DNA from: Alistipes sp. | GTDB taxonomy: Bacteria > Bacteroidota > Bacteroidia > Bacteroidales > Rikenellaceae | DNA: 8,921 nt | Assembly (NCBI GenBank): GCA_017561105.1 | Contig: JAFZDR010000149.1 | Coordinates: forward strand, 1 to 8,921 | Direction: 5' to 3' | In this document: in pieces, positions 1-6,485 of the stretch | Layout: each line of letters starts with the position of its first letter | How positions within the stretch are numbered: position 1 is the first letter of the stretch | Translations under genes and position numbers: made by a program | The notes under the pieces: model-generated | The model's input: only the letters and a program-made list of their open reading frames with translations | What the model was told of the DNA's origin: nothing | Databases searched by the model: none

Positions 1-586
1 GGATTACTACGCCTCGCAAATGGCTAAAGAGGATGCGAAACTTGTGCGTCTGGGTAATAAGTACGACTCGTTGAGAAGGTGCCAGCGAGCTTGCGAGGAG
101 CAGAGAGCTCTGTTGCGCAAGAGCGGCAGAAAACGCCGATTGGAGCGCGAGGATAGCTACAAGCAGCGAAGGGTTGGTGTGATGCAGGAGATGAAGAAGT
201 ATGACGCTCAGATTGCCGCTCTTAATCTCGGCAGAGAGCAGCTTAAAAAGCGTCAGGGCGTGATTGAAAAGCGCAAAAAAAAGTTGCAGAAAAGTTGTGA
301 TGATTTTACCAATCTCATTAACTTTGTAACCCAAATAAAGGAGCACTCTTTTTGGGGGGCAGAGATTGTTCAATATGTGGCAGATACCACCTTTTTGGGC
401 GATATAACTCTGCGCCTTGTACCGCGTAGCGGCAATTTCATCATAGAGTTTGGAACTATCGATAACGGAGAGCAGAAGTTGTCGAAGTTGCAGCGATTCT
501 ATGATGAGGGTTTGTCGTCTATAGGTTGGAGTGAGTACAAGAAGATAGATGTAAGATACGATAAACAGGTGATTTGTACGAAATAG
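1..586 (+). CDS. ftsQ: Cell division protein FtsQ, C-terminal part (5' truncated)
   Basis: FtsQ (DivIB family) is a bitopic inner-membrane protein whose periplasmic domain links early and late divisome proteins (the FtsB/FtsL complex). The frame is open from the first complete codon at base 2, so the ATG at 20 is probably internal and the gene starts upstream of the window. Counting from that Met, residues 97-188 match the Bacteroidota FtsQ C-terminal beta domain: a segment with HSFW, then LRLVPRSG, EQKLSKLQRFYDEGL, IGW and the terminal QVICTK. Residues about 17-93 form a very charged Arg/Lys/Glu-rich stretch, probably helical or coiled coil, with Cys at 21, 25 and 93; this is not part of the usual compact FtsQ domain. 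The position directly before ftsA and ftsZ supports the call. The TAG stop lies two bases before the ftsA ATG, suggesting translational coupling. Identity is secure; the function of the insertion is unknown. Confidence 0.88.
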   Translation, partial: DYYASQMAKEDAKLVRLGNKYDSLRRCQRACEEQRALLRKSGRKRRLEREDSYKQRRVGVMQEMKKYDAQIAALNLGREQLKKRQGVIEKRKKKLQKSCDDFTNLINFVTQIKEHSFWGAEIVQYVADTTFLGDITLRLVPRSGNFIIEFGTIDNGEQKLSKLQRFYDEGLSSIGWSEYKKIDVRYDKQVICTK

Positions 587-588
587 GT

Positions 589-2145
589 ATGGAGAACAAG
601 GATTATATAATCGGAATAGATATCGGCTCGTCGAATGTTGTTATGGCGGCAGGCGTTCGCAATAGTGCTGGCGAAATATCGGTTCTTGGTGTCGAGGTTC
701 AGCAGGTTGAAGGCTGCGTTAAGAATGGCGATATCGTGAACTATATCGAGCTTGGAAACGCTATTGCCAAGGCTAAGACGGCGCTGGAGCAGGATCTCGG
801 TTTGAGATTGAACTCCTCGTATGTTGCCGTGTCGGGCAAGTCGGTATATTGCGTTCGTTACGAGGATTATGTCGAGATCAACAATCAGACAGGTTGCGTA
901 ACCGAGAATGAGTTGCGCGAGCTCCACTCCCGTATCGAGATGGTAGTGTCGGGCGGTGGCGACGAGATAATCGAGCGTACACCTCTCCGCTATTGCATTG
1001 ACGATCGTCAGGAGGTGAAGAATCCGTTGGGTACCTATGGTCGTAAGCTCTCTGCAACCTATCTCTTTGTGTTGGTAAGTCGCCAGCAGATTGATATGGT
1101 AAACCGAGCCCTATATCGTGCCGACATCAAGGCGTGCGGCTTGTGCGTAAGCCCAACCCTCTTGCCTTCGCTTTTATTGAGCGAGGCCGAGCGTGAAGAG
1201 GGCGCAGTAATTGTCGATATTGGTGGCGACCTCACCGATATATCGGTTGTCTATAACCAGAAGTTGTGGTACTTCTCGTCGTTGCCTATCGGTGCATCGA
1301 GCATCAACAACGATATGCGCGACTTCCTAAGAATTCCGGCGAAGGATATCGACCAGCTCAAGCGCAGATATGGCTCAGCCATTGCCGATGGCGTGCCTGA
1401 GAATGTTACCGTACCTGTAAAGACTGCATCGCAGGCCAAGAAGCAGATTCTCCAGCGTAATATAGCCGAGATTATCGAGGAACGATTGAAGGATATAGCA
1501 GGCTTTGTGGCTCGCGAGTTGAAGGCGGCAAAGTTTGTCAATAGAATATCTTGCGGAGTTGTCCTGACAGGCGGTTCGGCATACCTTGCAAATATCGAGG
1601 AGCTCTTTGCCCGCGAGTTGAAGATGGATGTGAAACTTGGTCGTGTATTGAACGGCCTTGACGACGATTCGCAGCAGCAGGTTAGTGCATTCCCTCAAGC
1701 TGTAGCTATGGGATTGTTGCTCTATGGTGCGCAGCACAATGTCTGCGAGACTGTACCTGATCGCTCTCATGTTGCAAACCGCCCACGAGTGGTTGAGACT
1801 CCTATAGAGCCGGTCAAGGAGGAGATGAACTTCAACTTCGCAACTACCAACAGTGTAACAGTCGAGACGCCTAAGGCCGAGCCTGAGGTAGCTCCAATTG
1901 CAGCACCTGTTGTTGAGGAGCACACACCAATTGCTCCAACCCCTGAAGTTGAGGAGGAGAGTGTCGCTATGGAGCGTGAAGAGGTGTCGGATAAGACCGA
2001 GCCGACAGAGATTATTCAGGAGGAGCAGGAGGAACCAAAGCCTGAGAAACCGCAAAAGCCGAAGTGGACAGATCGCTTCCGTGGTTTTGCAGAGCGTTTT
2101 CGTAACAAGGTGGATGATATGTTCACCGGCGATGATTATATTTAG
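589..2145 (+). CDS. ftsA: Cell division protein FtsA, membrane anchor of the Z-ring
   Basis: FtsA is an actin-fold ATPase that tethers FtsZ filaments to the inner face of the cytoplasmic membrane and recruits later divisome proteins. Visible elements over 518 residues are: phosphate-1 loop IIGIDIGSSNVV (7-18); the start of the 1C/SHS2 subdomain around VKNGDIVNY (44-52); phosphate-2 VIVDIGGDLTDISVV (207-221); and adenosine motif VVLTGGSAYLANI (324-336). Residues about 388-491 are a Glu/Pro/Val-rich, probably disordered linker. Residues 493-512, starting WTDRFRGFAERF, form the amphipathic membrane-targeting helix. The total exceeds the roughly 420 residues of E. coli FtsA because of the linker. 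I chose ATG 589 over the in-frame TTG at 574 because it lies two bases after the ftsQ stop and directly before the conserved N-terminus. The gene ends in tandem TAG TAG, and ftsZ begins three bases after the first of these. Confidence 0.96.
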   Translation: MENKDYIIGIDIGSSNVVMAAGVRNSAGEISVLGVEVQQVEGCVKNGDIVNYIELGNAIAKAKTALEQDLGLRLNSSYVAVSGKSVYCVRYEDYVEINNQTGCVTENELRELHSRIEMVVSGGGDEIIERTPLRYCIDDRQEVKNPLGTYGRKLSATYLFVLVSRQQIDMVNRALYRADIKACGLCVSPTLLPSLLLSEAEREEGAVIVDIGGDLTDISVVYNQKLWYFSSLPIGASSINNDMRDFLRIPAKDIDQLKRRYGSAIADGVPENVTVPVKTASQAKKQILQRNIAEIIEERLKDIAGFVARELKAAKFVNRISCGVVLTGGSAYLANIEELFARELKMDVKLGRVLNGLDDDSQQQVSAFPQAVAMGLLLYGAQHNVCETVPDRSHVANRPRVVETPIEPVKEEMNFNFATTNSVTVETPKAEPEVAPIAAPVVEEHTPIAPTPEVEEESVAMEREEVSDKTEPTEIIQEEQEEPKPEKPQKPKWTDRFRGFAERFRNKVDDMFTGDDYI

Positions 2146-2148
2146 TAG

Positions 2149-3492
2149 ATGAGTATGGAAGATTATAGCATATTGAATGATCTTGTGTCGATCAAGAGCC
2201 AGCCGTCGCGCATTATGGCGATGGGTGTCGGTGGTGCAGGTGGCAATGCCATTGAGCACATGTGGCAGATGCAGATCGAAGGTGTAAACCTTGCAGCATG
2301 TAATACCGACCAGGATGACCTCGACAAGCTACATATTGCCGAGGAGAATAGAATCTTGCTCGGAGATGATGGCCTTGGAGCGGGTAATACTGCCGATCGA
2401 GGTAGAGATTGCGCAATCGCATCATTGGATAAGGTGCGCGATTTGTTGATCGCAAGAGGTACCGAGATGCTCTTCTTGGCTGCAGGTATGGGTGCAGGTA
2501 CCGGAACAGGTGCTACACCTGTAATTGCCGAGCTTGCACATCAGATGGGTATCTTAACCGTAGCTATCGTTACGACACCTCCGAAGAATGAGGGCCCGCA
2601 TCGTACCGCGCAGGCTAATGCAGGTATCGAGAAGTTGCGCAAGAGTGTGGATGCAATGATTTTGCTCAGCAACGACGCCATCAACGAGCTCTATGGCCAT
2701 CTTCCTGCAAGTACGGGCTTTGGTCGAGCAAACGATGTTGTGGCGTTTGCCGCAAAGGGTATTGCCGAGATTATCACTCACAAGTCTAACCTGGTAAATG
2801 TCGATTTCTCCGATGTGTGCACCGTTATGCGAGATAGCGGTAGTGCCATTATGGGCGTAGCGACAGAGTCGGGTGATGACCGTGCCGATAAGGTGATTGA
2901 TAAGATTTTGACATCGCCGCTCTTTGGCGATGTGTCGATCAGCGGCTCGCGCAATGTGCTTGTCAATATCTCGGTGTCGAGTGCCGAGGGCTTGACCCTG
3001 AATGAGGCACATCGTGTACGCGACAGAGTTCAGTATCATGCCAAGAGTGAGGATGAGAACGGAAATGTTCGATATACCAACATTATCTGGGGTATGAGTA
3101 TAAAGCCTAACCTCAACGAGGATGAGATTGAGGTTGTGGTGGTTGCTACAGGCTTCGATAGCGATAATCTTATTCGCCCTGTAGTTATCAAGAACGAGCC
3201 GGAGCCGGAGGTGCACCCACAAGAGGCAGCGCCTGCCGTTGAGAAGGATTCTGAGAGCAAGGTCGAGCCGACCCAGCCGCAGAACCCAACTCCTGCAATG
3301 CCTAAGTTTCGCCCTGCGCCTATGCCTATAGTTCGCCCTGCGCGTAACTTTGCCGAGATTGAGGAGTGCAAGCGAGTACCTGCATATATTACACACGGCA
3401 TAACGCTCACTACGGCGACAAAGGTTCATCAGATTAGCGGCGTAGAGAAGGATCAACCTGCTCCAGAGTCGAATATGCCGGCACTATTCTAA
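2149..3492 (+). CDS. ftsZ: Cell division GTPase FtsZ (variant signature loop)
   Basis: FtsZ is the tubulin-like GTPase that polymerises into the cytokinetic Z-ring. The 447 residues show: nucleotide loop T1 MGVGGAGGNA (25-34); T2 NTD (52-54); the tubulin signature in T3/T4 as GMGAGTGTG (113-121); a T5-T6 region with FGRAND (191-196); the T7 catalytic loop NVDFSDV (217-223) with both aspartates (D219, D222) present; and the C-terminal subdomain to about residue 340 (VVVVATGF at 329-336). A Pro/Glu-rich linker (about 345-400) follows. The second Gly of the usual GGGTGTG is Ala116. A C-terminal-peptide-like RVPAYITHG sits at 409-417, with about 30 more residues ending in NMPALF. A second ATG at 2155 is an alternative start; neither has a clear Shine-Dalgarno site. 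The gene follows ftsA by three bases and is presumably co-transcribed with it. Identity is certain; whether the Ala alters GTPase rate is not known. Confidence 0.97.
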   Translation: MSMEDYSILNDLVSIKSQPSRIMAMGVGGAGGNAIEHMWQMQIEGVNLAACNTDQDDLDKLHIAEENRILLGDDGLGAGNTADRGRDCAIASLDKVRDLLIARGTEMLFLAAGMGAGTGTGATPVIAELAHQMGILTVAIVTTPPKNEGPHRTAQANAGIEKLRKSVDAMILLSNDAINELYGHLPASTGFGRANDVVAFAAKGIAEIITHKSNLVNVDFSDVCTVMRDSGSAIMGVATESGDDRADKVIDKILTSPLFGDVSISGSRNVLVNISVSSAEGLTLNEAHRVRDRVQYHAKSEDENGNVRYTNIIWGMSIKPNLNEDEIEVVVVATGFDSDNLIRPVVIKNEPEPEVHPQEAAPAVEKDSESKVEPTQPQNPTPAMPKFRPAPMPIVRPARNFAEIEECKRVPAYITHGITLTTATKVHQISGVEKDQPAPESNMPALF

Positions 3493-3511
3493 CGAGTTGA
3501 GAGAGGTAGAT

Positions 3512-4798
3512 ATGAATTTTATAGAGTATTTGAGCTGCCCGCCCGACACGGTGATGTTGATGGTTGTTACACTCTTGTTGCTGATGTTGTCGGCTATGAT
3601 GTCGGCATCGGAGGTGGCATTCTTCTCGTTGCAGCCATCCGATTTACGCGCAATAAAGCAGCGTAACACCATGGCGTCGGAGGGAGTGTTGCGATTGCTC
3701 AAGAATGGCGATTCGTTGCTTGCAACAATTCTTGTGGCAAACAACCTGGTGAATATCGCTATCGTAATCTGCTCGTCGAAGATTGTAGATACCATTTTCG
3801 CATTCCATAGCGCGACTGTCGAGTTTCTCTTTACGGGTGTGCTCGTAACATTTCTGTTGCTCCTTTTTGGTGAGATATTGCCAAAGATTGTGGCGCAGAC
3901 ATCGAATGTGAAGGTTGCGTTGCTCCTTGCACAACCGCTTATTGTGCTGCGATGGGTCTTCTATCCATTCTCGTATATCCTGATAAATACAAGTGGCCGT
4001 TTTGGCAAGATGGCAATGCCTAACAACGATAATATCTCGATTGAGGAGTTGGCCGATGCGGTAGATATGACAACCGAGCCGGAGAGCGAGGAGCAGAAGA
4101 TTTTGTCGGGTATTGTGGCGATATCGTCGCGCGAGGTCGAGGATATTATGCGCCCACGCATAGATATCAAGGCGGTGGAGCAGACCATGACCTTTACCGA
4201 GGTTAAGAAGGTTATTACCGAGACGGGCTATTCGCGCTTGCCGGTCTATAACGAGGATCTCGACGATATCAAGGGTGTATTGTTTGTTAAGGATTTGCTC
4301 GAGCATATCTCCAAGGGCGACGAGTTCGGTTGGCAGCGACTTATTCGCGAACCATACTTTGTGCCTATGCACAAGAAGGTGAATGTCGTGTTGGAGGATT
4401 TCCAGCGACAGAAGTTCCATATGGCTATCGTGGTGGATGAGTATGGTGCAACTCAGGGCTTGATATCGTTGGAGGATATCTTGGAGGAGGTTGTCGGCGA
4501 GATTTCGGACGAGAGTGATGTCGATGAGTCATTCTACAAGCGATTGAACGAGAATACCTACCTCTTCGAGGGAAAGACCCATATTGTGGATGTTATCCGA
4601 GTGCTCGACCTCGACGATGATATCTTCGAGGATGTGCAGGGCCGCGCCGAGACTATTGCGGGACTTATGCTCGAGATTAACCGCAACTTCTTGAAGAAGG
4701 GCGATGAGGTGTCGGCTCACGACATTCGTTTTATCGTCGAGAAGATGGAGGGCCACCGCATCGACAAGATTAAGATAATCGTCAAGAATAATGAGTAG
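3512..4798 (+). CDS. gldE: GldE/CorC-like membrane protein: DUF21 (CNNM), CBS pair and CorC/HlyC domains
   Basis: This is a member of the hemolysin-related CNNM/CorC family, of the type named GldE in Bacteroidota. GldE was linked to gliding in Flavobacterium but also occurs in non-gliding Bacteroidales. Family members are implicated in divalent-cation (Mg2+) transport. Domain order over 428 residues: hydrophobic helices at about 12-30, 70-90, 105-122 and 134-160 in a DUF21 region carrying the hallmarks SASEVAFFSL (31-40) and FGEILPKIVA (119-128); a CBS pair from about 210 to 330 with DIMRPRIDI (211-219), SRLPVY and VDEYGATQGLISLEDILEEVVGE (308-330); and a CorC/HlyC domain at about 345-425. 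ATG 3512 is preferred over an in-frame TTG at 3497 because GAGAGG lies five bases before it and the protein then starts just ahead of the first helix. It starts 19 bases after ftsZ. Family is secure; the GldE name rests on phylum and the phosphopantetheinyl transferase neighbour. Confidence 0.87.
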   Translation: MNFIEYLSCPPDTVMLMVVTLLLLMLSAMMSASEVAFFSLQPSDLRAIKQRNTMASEGVLRLLKNGDSLLATILVANNLVNIAIVICSSKIVDTIFAFHSATVEFLFTGVLVTFLLLLFGEILPKIVAQTSNVKVALLLAQPLIVLRWVFYPFSYILINTSGRFGKMAMPNNDNISIEELADAVDMTTEPESEEQKILSGIVAISSREVEDIMRPRIDIKAVEQTMTFTEVKKVITETGYSRLPVYNEDLDDIKGVLFVKDLLEHISKGDEFGWQRLIREPYFVPMHKKVNVVLEDFQRQKFHMAIVVDEYGATQGLISLEDILEEVVGEISDESDVDESFYKRLNENTYLFEGKTHIVDVIRVLDLDDDIFEDVQGRAETIAGLMLEINRNFLKKGDEVSAHDIRFIVEKMEGHRIDKIKIIVKNNE

Positions 4799-5357
4799 CC
4801 GCCTATTCATAGAGAACATAGGCTCGGAGGTGGCTTTGCGCGAAGGTGCACACGCTGAAGATCTATGCCTTGTTGATAGTTTCTCGAATAAGAGCCGCCG
4901 ATGCGAGGTATTGGCGTGGCGAGCTATCGTACGCCGCGAGCTGGGCGCTGATGTGCAGATTGGCTACGACGAATATGGCGCACCAAAGGTCGATACCCTC
5001 GCAACATATATAAGTGTGTCGCACAGCCGAGGTGTTGTTGCCGTGCTTATATCCGATACGCCATGTGCCATAGATATAGAGCAGACTGATCGCAATTTTC
5101 GCAGGGTGGCGAGCCACTACCTCTCGGAACGAGAGCTGGCCTTGGCCGAGGAGCATAACCTCTTTGCCGAGATTTGGTGTGCAAAGGAGGCGCTCTACAA
5201 ATATCACAAAGTCGGTAAACTCGATTTTATTAGGGATGTTATAATTCGAGAATATAGCCCTCAGAATGGTACTCTTATAGCGACTATTTGCGACGTAGAA
5301 CCTGTTGAAGTTGCACTGAGCAACAATGGGGAGCTCGCAATGGCGATAATCAGATAG
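4791..5357 (+). CDS. 4'-phosphopantetheinyl transferase superfamily protein (Sfp/AcpT-like)
   Basis: It is predicted to move 4'-phosphopantetheine from coenzyme A to a serine of an acyl- or peptidyl-carrier protein, making the holo form for lipid or secondary-metabolite synthesis. Visible motifs in 188 residues: YGAPKV (62-67); SVSHS (75-79), the CoA-binding P-loop region; AIDIE (93-97), with Mg2+ ligands D95 and E97 in the usual GIDIE position; and WCAKEALYK (129-137), the W-x-x-KEA signature with catalytic K132 and E133. It is near the short end for the Sfp class (about 190-230 residues) but has every core motif. Its ATG overlaps the last eight bases of gldE (ATGAGTAG), which implies translational coupling. 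The pairing with gldE is, as I recall, common in Bacteroidales. The final eight bases overlap the convergent glycerate kinase gene. The carrier-protein target cannot be read from the sequence. Confidence 0.9.
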   Translation: MSSRLFIENIGSEVALREGAHAEDLCLVDSFSNKSRRCEVLAWRAIVRRELGADVQIGYDEYGAPKVDTLATYISVSHSRGVVAVLISDTPCAIDIEQTDRNFRRVASHYLSERELALAEEHNLFAEIWCAKEALYKYHKVGKLDFIRDVIIREYSPQNGTLIATICDVEPVEVALSNNGELAMAIIR

Positions 5358-6483
5358 TCTTAAATCTTTTAGCTATACGCTCTGCCGTATAGCTAATGTT
5401 TTTCTTGGCAACGGCTGGTTGCATAGCCTCCTCTATCGACATGCCTTCGGGCGTAATCACCTCAATGGCTGCAAAGCCGCTATTGCGTAATTCGTCGCAC
5501 CACACTACGCTACCGCCTATTGCTATGGCCGGTATTTGTTGCTTTAAGGCTGTGGCAAGCACACCACTTGGAGCCTTGCCCATAACGGTCTGATCGTCGA
5601 GTCGTCCTTCGCCCGTGATGACGAGGTCGCACCCCTCGAGAATATGGTCGAAATCTATCGCCTCGAGCACCATATCTATGCCGCGCATCAATCTTGCATT
5701 TAGCAGCGCCTTGATACCGCCGCCCAAACCTCCAGCAGCGCCTGCACCTGCCATTGTGGCAATCTGTGCGCCGTTGAACTCCTCAACCACGCGAGCGAAG
5801 TTGCGCAGACCGAGGTCTAACTGCTCCACCATTTCGGGCGTAGCGCCCTTTTGCGGTGCAAATATGTAGGCTGCACCCTCTTCGCCATAGAGCGGATTTG
5901 TAACATCACATGCAACCACAAATTCACATTCGGATAGCTCTTGTCGTACGCGCAAATTGTCTATTTTATGGATCTTTGCGAGAATCTCGCCACCGCCGAT
6001 AAGTTCGTTGCCCTCACTGTCGAGAAGACGAAATCCGAGTGCGCGAAGCATTCCCGCTCCGGCATCGTTTGTGGCACTGCCACCTATACCTATTAAGAAT
6101 TTACGACAGCCCCTCTCTATAGCATCGACGATCATCTCGCCGGTGCCGTAGGTTGATGTGAGCATAGGATTGCGCTCCTCCTCGCGGAGAAGTGGCAGGC
6201 CGCTTGCTGCCGACATCTCTATTACGGCTGTTCTCTTCTCTTTGATTATACCGTATCGGGCAGATATGGCGCGACCGAGCGGATCGTCCACCTCGGTTGT
6301 GATGTAGTCGCCACCAACTCTGTCAATCAGCGCCTCGACAATGCCCTCACCTCCGTCTGCAATCGCCACCTTCACCACCTCGCATTGCGGAGAGTGGCGG
6401 CGAAATCCCTCCTCAAAAGCATCGGCAACCTCACGCGAGGTGAGCGAGCCCTTGAATGAGTCGGAGGCAACGACAAGTTTCAT
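5350..6483 (-). CDS. Glycerate 2-kinase (GarK/GlxK family)
   Basis: It is predicted to phosphorylate D-glycerate with ATP to 2-phosphoglycerate, feeding lower glycolysis. The 377-residue length matches E. coli GarK/GlxK (about 380). Family features in order: N-terminal VVASDSFKGSLTS (4-16); ADGGEG (42-47); a Gly-rich segment IGIGGSATNDAGAG (131-144); VACDVTNPLYG (190-200) followed by GAAYIFAPQKGA (203-214); AGAGAAGGLGGG (245-256); and the conserved ITGEGRLDDQTVMGKAPSGV (289-308). The start ATG lies two bases after the TAG stop of the upstream serine hydrolase gene, so the two are probably one transcript with coupled translation. The 3' end overlaps the convergent phosphopantetheinyl transferase by eight bases and hosts that operon's probable terminator on its other strand. 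No terminator for the kinase itself was found. Family call is firm; I could not choose between the garK and glxK names. Confidence 0.94.
   Translation of the reverse strand: MKLVVASDSFKGSLTSREVADAFEEGFRRHSPQCEVVKVAIADGGEGIVEALIDRVGGDYITTEVDDPLGRAISARYGIIKEKRTAVIEMSAASGLPLLREEERNPMLTSTYGTGEMIVDAIERGCRKFLIGIGGSATNDAGAGMLRALGFRLLDSEGNELIGGGEILAKIHKIDNLRVRQELSECEFVVACDVTNPLYGEEGAAYIFAPQKGATPEMVEQLDLGLRNFARVVEEFNGAQIATMAGAGAAGGLGGGIKALLNARLMRGIDMVLEAIDFDHILEGCDLVITGEGRLDDQTVMGKAPSGVLATALKQQIPAIAIGGSVVWCDELRNSGFAAIEVITPEGMSIEEAMQPAVAKKNISYTAERIAKRFKTI
5370..5403 (+). terminator. Probable intrinsic terminator of the ftsQAZ-gldE-PPTase unit
   Basis: A perfect 10-bp inverted repeat, TAGCTATACG (5370-5379) and CGTATAGCTA (5386-5395), encloses a six-base loop and is followed by ATG and five T (5399-5403). 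Oriented for plus-strand transcripts, it lies 12 bases after the stop of the phosphopantetheinyl transferase gene. It sits inside the antisense 3' end of the glycerate kinase coding region, where the stem encodes roughly SYTAERIA. On the minus strand the stem is followed by an A-rich stretch, not a T-run, so it should not stop the kinase transcript. The stem is only moderately GC-rich, so efficiency is uncertain. Confidence 0.68.
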
Positions 6484-6485
6484 AC

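Noticed and set aside
574..588. Upstream TTG start for ftsA adding MYEIG
   Set aside because: It overlaps the ftsQ stop and adds residues before the conserved N-terminus; ATG 589 is better placed.
1375..2259. 294-codon open frame on the minus strand opposite ftsA
   Set aside because: It is antisense to a secure gene, Cys/Leu/Arg-rich with no recognisable domain, and explained by the codon usage of ftsA.
3345..3352. TAACTTTG inside ftsZ as a promoter for gldE
   Set aside because: It matches the -7 consensus but has no -33 element at acceptable spacing and lies 160 bases from gldE in coding sequence.
2554..3456. 300-codon open frame on the minus strand opposite ftsZ
   Set aside because: Shadow of ftsZ; low-complexity composition rich in Arg, Leu and His with no motif or start context.
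3644..4420. 258-codon open frame on the minus strand opposite gldE
   Set aside because: Shadow frame over a conserved membrane protein; composition not protein-like.
5310..5324. GTTGC/GCAAC hairpin as terminator for glycerate kinase on the minus strand
   Set aside because: The stem is only five base pairs and no T-run follows it on the minus strand.
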